DNA of 43,771 nt from Solirubrobacteraceae bacterium (GTDB taxonomy: Bacteria; Actinomycetota; Thermoleophilia; Solirubrobacterales; Solirubrobacteraceae): positions 1-43,771 of the forward strand of contig JADGIB010000001.1 of assembly GCA_019683665.1 (NCBI GenBank), in the 5' to 3' direction. The notes under the pieces are model-generated. The model saw only the letters and a list, made by a program, of their open reading frames with translations, had not been told where the DNA came from and ran no database searches. Below, in pieces: positions 15,068 through 22,424 of the stretch. Each line of letters begins with the position of its first letter. Position 1 is the stretch's first letter. The translations under genes and the position numbers were made by a program.

Positions 15068-16250
15068 CCGGCTCGCCGGCACCGATGCGGCGGGTGGCGG
15101 CGAGGACGGCGAGCGCGGCCGCGCCGAGCCCGGCGCCGACGATCGACACGCCGGTCCACCCGTCCAGCGCCCACGCGGCGGCGGCCGCGAGCGTCCCGGC
15201 GGTGCCGCCCAGGAAGTAGCTGACCATGTAGGCGGTCGTCAGCCGCCCGCGCGCCTCCGGGTGCAGGGCGTAGATCGCCGACTGGTTGGCGATGTGCTGG
15301 CCCTGGATCGCGAGGTCGAAGAGGACGATCCCGGCGATGAGCGCGGCCAGCGACGAGCGCCCGGCCGCGAGCAGGCCCCAGGAGGCGACGACGAGGACGA
15401 GGAACCCGGCGAGGACGGTGCGGCCGTGGCCGCGGTCGGCCCAGCGGCCCGCCTGCGGCGCGATCAGGATGCCGGCGAGCCCGGCGATCCCGAACAGGCC
15501 GATGACCCCCTCGCTGTAGCCGTAGGGCGGGTCGCCGAGCAGGAACGCGAGCGCCGTCCACAGCAGCGAGAAGCCCGCCATCGCCAGCGCGCCGAGCGCC
15601 ATCCGCTGGCGCAGGACCGGCTCGGTGCGCACGAGCGTGAGGATCGAGCGCAGCAGCGCCCCGTACGGGATCCGCTCGGCCGGCTCGACGCGCGGCAGCG
15701 CGCGGCGCAGGACGAGCGCGAGCGTCAGCGTCAGCGCCGCGCCGAGCGCGAACACGAGCCGCCAGCCGCCGAGCTCGGCCAGCCCGCCGGCGACGGTGCG
15801 CGCGGCGAGGATGCCGACGAGCAGGCCGCTCATGACGATGCCGACGACGCGGCCGCGCTCGCCGGGGCCGGCGAGCAGCGAGGCGAGCGGGACGACCATC
15901 TGCGCGACCGCGGCGGTGAGGCCGAGCGCGAGGAGGGCGACGAGCAGCGCCGCCATCGAGGGCGCGGCCGCGCACGCGGCACCGGCCAGGCCGGTGGCGG
16001 CGAGGACGCGGACGATGAGCCCGCGGCGCTCGTGGCGGTCGGCGAGCGGCACGAGGAACGCGAGGCCGAGGACGTACCCGGCCTGGACGGCGGTGACGAG
16101 CAGCCCGGCCGCCGCCTGCGAGGTGCCGAAGCCGTCGGCGATCTCGTTCAGCAGCGGCGTGACGTACCAGAGGTTGGCGACCGTCGCCCCGCAGGTCAGC
16201 GCGAGCAGCGCGACGAGCCGTCGTGGCATCCGCGGCGGGTCGGTGGGCAC
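15051..16250 (-). CDS. Major facilitator superfamily transporter
   Basis: A ~399-residue membrane protein with about 12 hydrophobic segments and the MFS loop motif LADRHERRGL between helices 2 and 3, repeated in looser form as GRWADRGHGRTVL in the second half. The architecture and the NLWYVTPLLNEIADGFG start fit drug or metabolite exporters of the YnfM/DHA1 type. The GTG at 16250 is preferred to the ATG at 16229 because a -10 TACCGT (16263-16258) lies exactly 7 bases before it, as at other leaderless starts in this window. The substrate is unknown. Confidence 0.85.
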   Translation of the reverse strand: MPTDPPRMPRRLVALLALTCGATVANLWYVTPLLNEIADGFGTSQAAAGLLVTAVQAGYVLGLAFLVPLADRHERRGLIVRVLAATGLAGAACAAAPSMAALLVALLALGLTAAVAQMVVPLASLLAGPGERGRVVGIVMSGLLVGILAARTVAGGLAELGGWRLVFALGAALTLTLALVLRRALPRVEPAERIPYGALLRSILTLVRTEPVLRQRMALGALAMAGFSLLWTALAFLLGDPPYGYSEGVIGLFGIAGLAGILIAPQAGRWADRGHGRTVLAGFLVLVVASWGLLAAGRSSLAALIAGIVLFDLAIQGQHIANQSAIYALHPEARGRLTTAYMVSYFLGGTAGTLAAAAAWALDGWTGVSIVGAGLGAAALAVLAATRRIGAGEPVTSSG

Positions 16251-16257
16251 GCCCCCC

Positions 16258-16263
16258 ACGGTA
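16258..16263 (-). promoter_or_regulatory. Leaderless -10 box for the MFS gene
   Basis: TACCGT on the - strand, 7 bases before the GTG at 16250. No -35 box can be named with confidence. Confidence 0.4.
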
Positions 16264-16324
16264 GGCGCCCGCGCGCCGCGGCCGGTGGCCCCGCGACCCC
16301 CCGGAACGGCCCCGGGCCGGCGCC

Positions 16325-16801
16325 TCAGTCCCGGATGCCGAAGCCGCGGAGCATGAGCAGCGCCCGCTCGCCGATCGTCCCCGCCTTCGGCAGCACCCCG
16401 AGCTGGACGGCGGCGGCGTAGGCGTCGTAGAACGCCCGCACCCGCCACAGCGCCTCGCCGTCCGGGGTCAGCTCGCAGTAGAGGACGGCGTGCAGGGCGA
16501 TCGCGCGGTTCGTGGCGGGCAGGCGCGCGACCTCGCCGCGATGGGTCCCGGTGACGCGCACGGGCGCGGCCACGAAGCGGCCGTCGGTCAACCGGGCGCC
16601 GGCCGTCTCGACCGCCGCGTCCGGGAACGCCGCCCACATCCGGGCCGCGTGGCCGGCGAGCGCGTCGAGGCCGACGAGCGGGCCGCCGCTGACCGGGTCC
16701 TCGTAGTGGACGTCCGGCGCGCAGCAGCCGGCGAAGGCATAGCGGTCGCGGCCGGCGAACGCGGCCTGGAACGCGTCGACGAGCGCGTCGACGCCGGCCA
16801 T
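16325..16801 (-). CDS. SnoaL/NTF2-like protein
   Basis: A 158-residue protein with the cone-shaped NTF2/SnoaL fold signature: ALVDAFQAAFAGRDRYAFAGCCAPDVHYEDP at the start, LDALAGHAARMWAAFPDA in the middle, and a WRVRAFYDAYAAAVQLGVLP end typical of ester-cyclase-like members. Catalytic function is not predictable; members include polyketide cyclases, isomerases and binding proteins. Its ATG overlaps the thiG stop (ATGA), so it is transcribed with the thiamine operon, but no thiamine function is known for this family. Cotranscription may be incidental. Confidence 0.75.
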   Translation of the reverse strand: MAGVDALVDAFQAAFAGRDRYAFAGCCAPDVHYEDPVSGGPLVGLDALAGHAARMWAAFPDAAVETAGARLTDGRFVAAPVRVTGTHRGEVARLPATNRAIALHAVLYCELTPDGEALWRVRAFYDAYAAAVQLGVLPKAGTIGERALLMLRGFGIRD

Positions 16802-17583
16802 CAGGCGGCGGGCGCCGCCAGGTCGGCGAGCCCGTCCATCGGCGAGGACGCCTGCGCGTAGCGGCGGCGCGGGATGCGGCCCGCCTCGAGCGCCAGCCGG
16901 CCGGCCTCGACGGCCAGGCGGATCGCCCGGGCCATCGCGACCGGGTCCTGGGCGCGCGAGATCGCGCTCGCGCAGAGGACGCCGTCGCAGCCGTGCTCCA
17001 TCGCCAGCGCCGCGTCGGACGCGGTCCCGATGCCGGCGTCGAGGATCACCGGGACGCCCGCCTGCTCGCGGATGAGCGAGAGGTTGTACGGGTTCGAGAT
17101 CCCCATCCCGCTGCCGATCGGCGAGCCGAGCGGCATGACCGCCGCGCAGCCGACGTCCTCCAGCCGCCGGGCGAGGACCGGGTCGTCGGTCGTGTACGGG
17201 AGCACGACGAACCCGTCGGCGACGAGCTCCTCGGCGGCGGCCAGCAGCTCGGGCGCGTCGGGCAGCAGCGTGCGCTCGTCGCCGATCACCTCGAGCTTCA
17301 CCCAGTCGGTCTCGAACGCCTCGCGGGCCAGCCGCGCGGTCATCACCGCGTCGCGCGCGGTGAAGCAGCCGGCCGTGTTCGGCAGCACCTCGACGCCGGC
17401 GCGGTCGAGCACGTCGATGAGCGAGCCGCGGGCGGACGGGTCGATCCGCCGCAGCGCGACGGTGACGAGCTCGGTCCCCGACGCCTCGATCGCCGCGGCG
17501 AGCAGGTCCAGCGACGGGAAGCCCCCGGTGCCGAGGATCAGGCGCGAGCGCAGCGTGCGCCCCGCGATGACGAAGTCGCTCAT
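16801..17583 (-). CDS. thiG: Thiazole synthase
   Basis: A complete 260-residue ThiG. It forms the thiazole phosphate of thiamine from 1-deoxy-D-xylulose 5-phosphate, dehydroglycine and the ThiS thiocarboxylate. The Schiff-base lysine is K96 in DWVKLEVIGD; LILGTGGFPS (15-24), MPLGSPIGSGMGISNP (~151-166) and LDAGIGTASDAALAMEHG (~176-193) are typical phosphate-binding parts. It lies 7 bases behind thiS in the riboswitch-controlled thiO-thiS-thiG operon. Confidence 0.95.
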   Translation of the reverse strand: MSDFVIAGRTLRSRLILGTGGFPSLDLLAAAIEASGTELVTVALRRIDPSARGSLIDVLDRAGVEVLPNTAGCFTARDAVMTARLAREAFETDWVKLEVIGDERTLLPDAPELLAAAEELVADGFVVLPYTTDDPVLARRLEDVGCAAVMPLGSPIGSGMGISNPYNLSLIREQAGVPVILDAGIGTASDAALAMEHGCDGVLCASAISRAQDPVAMARAIRLAVEAGRLALEAGRIPRRRYAQASSPMDGLADLAAPAA

Positions 17584-17590
17584 GGGCAGG

Positions 17591-17797
17591 TCATCCTCCC
17601 TGGACGGCGGTCACGATCTCCACGGCGGCGCCGTCGGGCACCGTCGTCTCCTCCCAGGCGCCGCGGCGGACGACCTCGCCGTCGATCGCCACCGCGACGC
17701 CGCGCCCGCCGGCCGGGACGCCGAGGACGGCGACCGCCTCGGCGACGGTCAGGCCGGCGACGTCGTCGCGCTCGACGCCGTTGACGCGCACGCTCAT
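17591..17797 (-). CDS. thiS: Sulfur carrier protein ThiS
   Basis: A 68-residue ubiquitin-like sulfur carrier ending in the required Gly-Gly (VTAVQGG). Its C-terminal glycine is adenylated and thiocarboxylated and hands sulfur to ThiG. The ATG at 17797 is chosen over an upstream start at 17836 because it overlaps the thiO stop (ATGA) and gives the standard MSVRVNGVE start. No thiF is present in the window. Confidence 0.93.
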   Translation of the reverse strand: MSVRVNGVERDDVAGLTVAEAVAVLGVPAGGRGVAVAIDGEVVRRGAWEETTVPDGAAVEIVTAVQGG

Positions 17798-18909
17798 GCG
17801 GCCGCCCCCGCGCGGTCGAAGCGGGCCGGGTCGCACAGCGCCAGCAGCTCCTCGTCGGGCGCCCCGGTCAGCAGCCCGGCGACGAGGTCGCCGGTGAGCG
17901 GGGCCAGCAGCACCCCGTCGCGGCCGTGGCCGGTGGCGACGACGACGCCGTCGACCTCGCCGACGATCGGCAGCGTGTCGGGCGTCGCGGGGCGCAGGCC
18001 GGCGAGCGTCTCCTCGACGATCAGCTCGCTGATGCCGGGCACGAGCTCGAAGGCGTCGCGCAGCAGCTCGTAGACGCCGCCCGCGGTGACGTCCGTGTCG
18101 AAGCCGCGCTCCTCCATCGTCGCACCGATCACGTAGCGGCCGTCGGCGCGGGGCACGAGGTAGACGTGCGAGAAGCGCAGCGTGTGGGTGACGAGCCCCG
18201 GCCCGGACGGGTCGCGCAGCCGCACGACCTGGCCCTTGAGCGGGCGGACGGGCAGCCCGAGCAGCTCGCCGGTCCAGGCGCCGGCGGCGACGAGGACGCG
18301 GCCGGCGGCGACGGTCTCGCCGGATGCGAGCTCGACCTCCCCGGCGGCGACCCGCACGGCCGGCGCGCCCGGGCGGACGTCGTCTCCGAGGACCGCGCGC
18401 AGCCCGGCGACGACGCGGCGCGGGTCGACGGAGTGGTCGCCCGGGACCTCGAGCGCGGCGCGCAGCGTCGGCGCCAGCGCCGGCTCGCGGCGGCGCGCCT
18501 CGCTCGGGCGCAGGCGCGTGACCGGCAGGCCGAGCCGCTCGCGGTGGGCGGCCTCGCGCTCGAGCGCCTCGGCCTCGTCGCGGTCGCGGCCGAGGACGAG
18601 CGTCCCGCTCTCGCGCAGCGCCGGGTCGATCCCGGACGCCTCGCCGAGCTCGCGCGCGGCCGACGGCCAGCGGTCGGCCGCGGCCAGGCCGAGCCGCAGC
18701 GCCCGCGCGCCGTGCTCGCCGAACTGGGCCTCCGACACCGGGGCGAGCATCCCGGCGGCGACCGGCCAGGCGACGCCGTCGCGGTCGCCGGCCTCGAAGA
18801 CGGCGACGCTCAGCCCGCGCTCGCGGGCGCGCCAGGCGCAGAACAGGCCGACGATGCCGCCGCCGACGACGGCCACGTCCACCTCGGTTGGCTGCTGCGA
18901 CACGGTCAC
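17794..18909 (-). CDS. thiO: Glycine oxidase ThiO
   Basis: A ~371-residue FAD-dependent glycine oxidase that supplies dehydroglycine for thiazole formation; the FAD loop VVGGGIVGL is near residues 15-23 and a second conserved part, VVVATGHGRDGVLLAPLTG, is near the C-terminus. Aerobic thiamine makers use ThiO instead of ThiH. The start is placed at the GTG at 18909: the ATG at 18930 lies inside the riboswitch core (in its GGTCATGCCGGCG segment) and cannot be a normal start. The riboswitch ends in GGGAG (18919-18915), ideally placed 5 bases before this GTG. A second in-frame GTG at 18903 is possible. Confidence 0.92.
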   Translation of the reverse strand: MTVSQQPTEVDVAVVGGGIVGLFCAWRARERGLSVAVFEAGDRDGVAWPVAAGMLAPVSEAQFGEHGARALRLGLAAADRWPSAARELGEASGIDPALRESGTLVLGRDRDEAEALEREAAHRERLGLPVTRLRPSEARRREPALAPTLRAALEVPGDHSVDPRRVVAGLRAVLGDDVRPGAPAVRVAAGEVELASGETVAAGRVLVAAGAWTGELLGLPVRPLKGQVVRLRDPSGPGLVTHTLRFSHVYLVPRADGRYVIGATMEERGFDTDVTAGGVYELLRDAFELVPGISELIVEETLAGLRPATPDTLPIVGEVDGVVVATGHGRDGVLLAPLTGDLVAGLLTGAPDEELLALCDPARFDRAGAAA

Positions 18910-18914
18910 GAGCT

Positions 18915-18996
18915 CTCCCTGCGCCGGCATGACCCGGATCAGGTTCTGACGGTCGGCGGCGTCGGCCGCCCTCTCAGCCCGGGTGGGCTCCCGTTG
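18915..18996 (-). ncRNA. TPP riboswitch (THI element)
   Basis: On the - strand the conserved TPP-binding parts appear in order: CGGGAGCCC, GGGCTGAGAGGG, GAACCTGATCCGGGTCATG and CCGGCGCAGGGAG, the last being the 3' closing part. This matches the THI-box core that binds the pyrimidine and pyrophosphate of TPP. The 3' end carries GGGAG, the only ribosome-binding site for thiO, so TPP binding probably hides it and blocks translation; no terminator hairpin with a T run lies between it and the gene. The RNA seems to begin with the riboswitch itself, 6-7 bases after the -10 box. Confidence 0.93.
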
Positions 18997-19002
18997 CCTG
19001 CG

Positions 19003-19012
19003 AGTCTAGTCT
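19003..19012. promoter_or_regulatory. Overlapping divergent -10 boxes (thiE / thiO riboswitch)
   Basis: The ten bases AGTCTAGTCT contain TAGTCT for rightward thiE (19007-19012) and, on the other strand, TAGACT for the leftward riboswitch transcript (19008-19003); the two boxes share a central TA. thiE starts 8 bases downstream and is probably leaderless. -35 boxes are not evident on either side. Confidence 0.55.
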
Positions 19013-19020
19013 CCGCCGAC

Positions 19021-19647
19021 ATGGACCGCCGCGAGCGCCTGCGCACCGCCCGCCTCTACTTCATCGCCGACGCCCGTCCCGGCGGGCGTCCGCTGGCCGA
19101 CGTCCTCGGCCCGGCGCTGGAGGGCGGCGTCGACCTCTTCCAGCTGCGCGACAAGCACGCCTCCGACGACGAGATCCTCGCGGCCGCCGCGGTCGCGCGC
19201 GACCTGTGCGCCGCGCACGGGGCGCTGTTCATCGTCAACGACCGGCCCGACCTGGCCGCGGCCGCCGGCGCCGACGGCGTCCATGTCGGCCAGGACGATG
19301 CGAGCGTCGCCGAGGCCCGCGCCGCGGTCGGCCCCGGCGCGCTCGTCGGCCTCTCGACCCACAGCCCCGAGCAGATCGCCGCCGTGCCCGCCGAGGCCGA
19401 CATGATCGGCGTCGGCCCCGTCTACGCGACGCCGACGAAGGCGGGCCGCACCCCGGCCGGGCTCGGGCTCGTCGAGCACGCCGCCGGCCACGCGCGCGTG
19501 CCCTGGTTCGCGATCGGCGGGATCGACGCGCGGACGGCGCCGGAAGTCGTCGCCCGCGGCGCGACCCGGATCGCCGTCGTGCGCGCGATCGCGAACGCGC
19601 CCGACCCGCGCGCCGCCGCCGCCGGCCTGCGCCGCGCGCTGCCATGA
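19021..19647 (+). CDS. thiE: Thiamine phosphate synthase
   Basis: A 208-residue TIM-barrel enzyme that couples the pyrimidine diphosphate with thiazole phosphate to give thiamine phosphate. Typical parts are DLFQLRDKHASD (~37-48), FIVNDRPDLAAAAGADGVHVGQDD (~72-95, with the pyrophosphate-binding ND), VGPVYATPTKAG (~131-142) and WFAIGGID (~161-168). It is divergent from thiOSG and not under the riboswitch, so it escapes that control unless regulated otherwise. Its stop overlaps the next start. Confidence 0.94.
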   Translation: MDRRERLRTARLYFIADARPGGRPLADVLGPALEGGVDLFQLRDKHASDDEILAAAAVARDLCAAHGALFIVNDRPDLAAAAGADGVHVGQDDASVAEARAAVGPGALVGLSTHSPEQIAAVPAEADMIGVGPVYATPTKAGRTPAGLGLVEHAAGHARVPWFAIGGIDARTAPEVVARGATRIAVVRAIANAPDPRAAAAGLRRALP

Positions 19648-20135
19648 GCGCCCCCGAGGACGAGCGCCGCGACGCGCTGGCCCGCGGCTACGCCCGCGGC
19701 CGCGCCCGCGACGAGGAGATCCGCGCCGCGCTCGTGCCGCTGGAGCGCGGCGAGCGGACGACCGCGCTCACCGTCGCCGTCGCCGTCGCCGTCCTGCTGG
19801 CGATCGGCGTCGTCGCCGGCGCGCTCACGACCGAGGACCTGCGCGAGAAGGGCGGCACGGTCCCGTTCGGGATCTTCCTGGCCGCGGTCCTGCTCGCCTG
19901 CGCGTGGGGCATGTGGCGCACGAGCTACTGGGCCGTCCTCGCCTTCGAGGCGTTCCTGTGGTTCCAGGTCGTCATGGCCGCGCTCGCGCTCGTCGTCGCC
20001 TCGAGCTGGGCGGCCGCCGCGGTCTGCGTCGCCGTCATCGGCCTCAGCGGCTGGCTGGCCTGGAAGCTCATCCGCGTGATGGCCCGCATCCAGGCCCGCG
20101 AGCGCACCCCGCCGCCCGGGGACCCGGCGCCGTAG
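19644..20135 (+). CDS. Hypothetical membrane protein (four hydrophobic segments)
   Basis: A 163-residue protein with a charged N-terminus (~38 residues, rich in Arg, Asp and Glu) followed by four likely membrane segments at roughly 40-61, 75-92, 96-117 and 120-140, and a Pro-rich tail. The ATG overlaps the thiE stop, so it is cotranscribed. I do not recognise a family. A thiamine link is suggested only by position. Confidence 0.72.
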   Translation: MSAPEDERRDALARGYARGRARDEEIRAALVPLERGERTTALTVAVAVAVLLAIGVVAGALTTEDLREKGGTVPFGIFLAAVLLACAWGMWRTSYWAVLAFEAFLWFQVVMAALALVVASSWAAAAVCVAVIGLSGWLAWKLIRVMARIQARERTPPPGDPAP

Positions 20136-20157
20136 GGGCCGGCCGGGCCGCGCCTTC

Positions 20158-20163
20158 TAGACT
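20158..20163 (+). promoter_or_regulatory. -10 box for lpd
   Basis: TAGACT, ten bases before the ATG at 20174, giving a very short or absent leader. No clear -35. Confidence 0.4.
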
Positions 20164-20173
20164 CCGGCGCGCC

Positions 20174-21547
20174 ATGGCTTCCTCCTCGTTCGACACGATC
20201 GTCATCGGCTCGGGTCCCGGCGGCTACGTCGCCGCCATCCGGGCCGCCCAGCTCGGCATGAAGACCGCGGTGGTGGAGAAGGACACCATCGGCGGCCGGT
20301 GCCTGAACTACGCGTGCATCCCGGCCAAGGCGGTCCTGCGCGTGGCCGACATCGTCAGCGAGGTCCGGGAGGCCGGCGACTTCGGCGTCAAGGTCGGCGA
20401 GCCGGAGATCGACTACGGCGCGGTCATGCAGCGCCGCGAGAAGGTCATCACGACGCTGACCGGCGGCGTGGGCGGCCTGTTCAAGAAGAACAGGATCGAG
20501 CTCATCCAGGGCGAGGCGCGCCTGGCCGGGGCCGGGAAGGTCGCCGTCGGCGACGACACCTACGAGGCGAAGAACATCATCCTCGCCACCGGCTCGGTGA
20601 AGCGGCCGATCCCGGGCACGAGCTTCGGCGGGCGCGTCATCGGCACGGAGGAGGCCTGGGCGCTCAGCGAGCTGCCGCGGCGGATCGCCGTCGTCGGCGC
20701 CGGGGCGTCGGGCGCCGAGATCGCCTCCGCCTACGTGCGGCTCGGCTCGGAGGTCATGCTCTTCGAGGCGCTCGACCAGGTTCTGCCGACCGAGGACGCC
20801 GACATCTCGAAGGTCGCCGAGCGCGGGCTGAAGAAGCAGGGCATCCAGGTCTTCACCGGCACGCTCGTCAAGGACGTCCAGACCGGCGCCGACAGCGTCA
20901 CGTTCTCCTACAACGGCGAGCAGGCCGAGGTCGACTGGCTGATCATCGCCGCCGGCCGCGGCCCCGACGTCGAGGCGCTCGGCCTCGCGGAGGCCGGGGT
21001 CGAGGTCGACGAGAAGACCGGCCTCATCAAGGTCGACGGCGCCCAGCGCACGAGCGTGAAGGGCATCTGGGCGATCGGCGACATCGTCCCCGGCCCGGCG
21101 CTGGCCCACAAGGCCTCCGACGAGGGCATCATCGCCGTCGAGGACGCCGCCGGCCTGCCGACGCACCCGCTCAGCCACCCGGACATCCCGCGGGCGACGT
21201 TCTGCACGCCGAACGTCGCGAGCTTCGGCCTCACCGAGCAGCAGGCCCGCGACGCCGGCCACGACGTCGTCGTCGGCAAGCTCCAGTACGGGGCGGTCGG
21301 CGCCGGCACCGTCTACGGCGACCGCACCGGCCTCATCAAGATCGTCGGCGACCGCAAGTACGGCGAGCTGCTCGGCGGCCACATCGTCGGGGCCAAGGCG
21401 ACCGAGCTCATCCAGGAGCTCGTCAACGTCAAGGCGCTGGAGGGCGGCTACCCGGAGGTCGCCCGCATCATCCACGGCCACCCGACGCTGTCGGAGGGGG
21501 TCATGGAGGCCGCGCGTGCCGCCGACGGCTGGCTCATCCACGGGTAG
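20174..21547 (+). CDS. lpd: Dihydrolipoamide dehydrogenase (E3)
   Basis: A complete 457-residue flavoprotein that reoxidises dihydrolipoyl groups of 2-oxoacid dehydrogenases with NAD. The FAD loop GSGPGG is at 12-17, the redox pair is C43/C48 in GGRCLNYACIPAK (the usual GCIPSK reads ACIPAK), the NAD loop GAGASGAE is near residue 178, and the C-terminal catalytic HGHPTLSE is near 438. It lies 6.7 kb before the E1/E2 operon and is the only E3 seen, so it probably serves that complex. It overlaps the next gene by 32 bases. Confidence 0.93.
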   Translation: MASSSFDTIVIGSGPGGYVAAIRAAQLGMKTAVVEKDTIGGRCLNYACIPAKAVLRVADIVSEVREAGDFGVKVGEPEIDYGAVMQRREKVITTLTGGVGGLFKKNRIELIQGEARLAGAGKVAVGDDTYEAKNIILATGSVKRPIPGTSFGGRVIGTEEAWALSELPRRIAVVGAGASGAEIASAYVRLGSEVMLFEALDQVLPTEDADISKVAERGLKKQGIQVFTGTLVKDVQTGADSVTFSYNGEQAEVDWLIIAAGRGPDVEALGLAEAGVEVDEKTGLIKVDGAQRTSVKGIWAIGDIVPGPALAHKASDEGIIAVEDAAGLPTHPLSHPDIPRATFCTPNVASFGLTEQQARDAGHDVVVGKLQYGAVGAGTVYGDRTGLIKIVGDRKYGELLGGHIVGAKATELIQELVNVKALEGGYPEVARIIHGHPTLSEGVMEAARAADGWLIHG

Positions 21548-22112
21548 CCCGCCCGGCCCGCGCTTCCTCTTCGACCTGGCGTCGCCGGCCTGCTGGCTGG
21601 TGGCCGAGCGCATCCTCCGGACGATGCCCGTCGCCACCGAGTGGGTGCCGGTGCACGTGCCGTCGCTGCGGGAGGGCGACGGCTTCCGCTGCGCGGCCGA
21701 GGCGGCGATCTGGCGCGCGTCGATCGAGCGGCGCGCCGCCGAGCTCGCCCTCCAGCCCGTCCGCTGGCCGCCCGAGGTGCCCTTCGACTCGGCGCTCGCG
21801 ATGCGCGCCGCCACCTACGCGAAGGGCACCGGGCGGGCGGTCGCCTTCGCGCTCGCCGCCTTCCGCCAGGCCTGGTGCGCCGGGCGGTCGCTGGCCGACC
21901 CGGACGCGGTCGCGATCGCCGGGTCCGCCTGCGAGCTGCACCCGCGCGCGCTGCTGGCCGGGGCGCAGGCGCGCGCGACCCGCGAGGCGCTCGCGCGCGC
22001 CAGCGCCGGCGTCACCGACGTCCCGGCGGTCGTGCTCGCCGGCGGCGAGACGTTCACCGGCGAGGACGCGCCCGAGCGCGCGGCCGCCGCCCTGGCCGGC
22101 GCGGGGGCCTGA
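21516..22112 (+). CDS. Kappa-GST / 2-hydroxychromene-2-carboxylate isomerase-like protein
   Basis: A 198-residue protein of the DsbA-like thioredoxin fold. It starts with PRFLFDLASPACWLVAERIL, close to the FYFDLxSPYAYL signature of HCCA isomerases and kappa-class glutathione transferases, and ends with TDVPAVVLAGGETFTGEDAPE, the usual cis-Pro strand and tail. No CXXC redox motif is present, as expected for the isomerase/GST branch. The GTG at 21516 overlaps lpd by 32 bases; no better start lies before the conserved part. A true glutathione-dependent role is doubtful because most actinobacteria lack glutathione. Confidence 0.65.
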   Translation: MPPTAGSSTGSPPGPRFLFDLASPACWLVAERILRTMPVATEWVPVHVPSLREGDGFRCAAEAAIWRASIERRAAELALQPVRWPPEVPFDSALAMRAATYAKGTGRAVAFALAAFRQAWCAGRSLADPDAVAIAGSACELHPRALLAGAQARATREALARASAGVTDVPAVVLAGGETFTGEDAPERAAAALAGAGA

Positions 22113-22357
22113 TGCGCGCGAACCGGCGCCTGCGCATCCTCCACGGCCGCGGCAGCCGCCTGCCCGCCTGGCTGGCGAGCCCGGACGCGGTCGACCGCAT
22201 CGAGATCGTCGAGATCGAGACGGCCGAGACCGTCCTCTTCTGGGACCGGCCGCCCCGCGAGGCGGCGCGGATGCTGCGCGCGCTCCGGGCCGACCTCGCG
22301 CAGCTCGAGGTCGAGGACTTCCTCGCGAAGTGGTCGGCCGTGGCCCCCGAGGACTAG
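22112..22357 (+). CDS. Small hypothetical protein
   Basis: An 81-residue soluble protein with a basic start (MRANRRLRILHGR) and a central IEIVEIETAETVLFWDRPPR segment followed by a helix (AARMLRALRADLAQLEVEDFL). Its ATG overlaps the previous stop by one base, so the two are coupled. I recognise no family; the short beta-then-helix layout gives no function. Confidence 0.65.
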   Translation: MRANRRLRILHGRGSRLPAWLASPDAVDRIEIVEIETAETVLFWDRPPREAARMLRALRADLAQLEVEDFLAKWSAVAPED

Positions 22358-22424
22358 GCCCCGCGGCGGCATCGGCCCACCACCGCTCAAGTCCCGCCGC
22401 CCGCCGACCGATGGGGGCCGCGGG

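Noticed and set aside
18907..18930. ThiO start at the ATG at 18930
   Set aside because: This ATG is inside the conserved riboswitch core; the GTG at 18909 follows the riboswitch-borne GGGAG at ideal distance.
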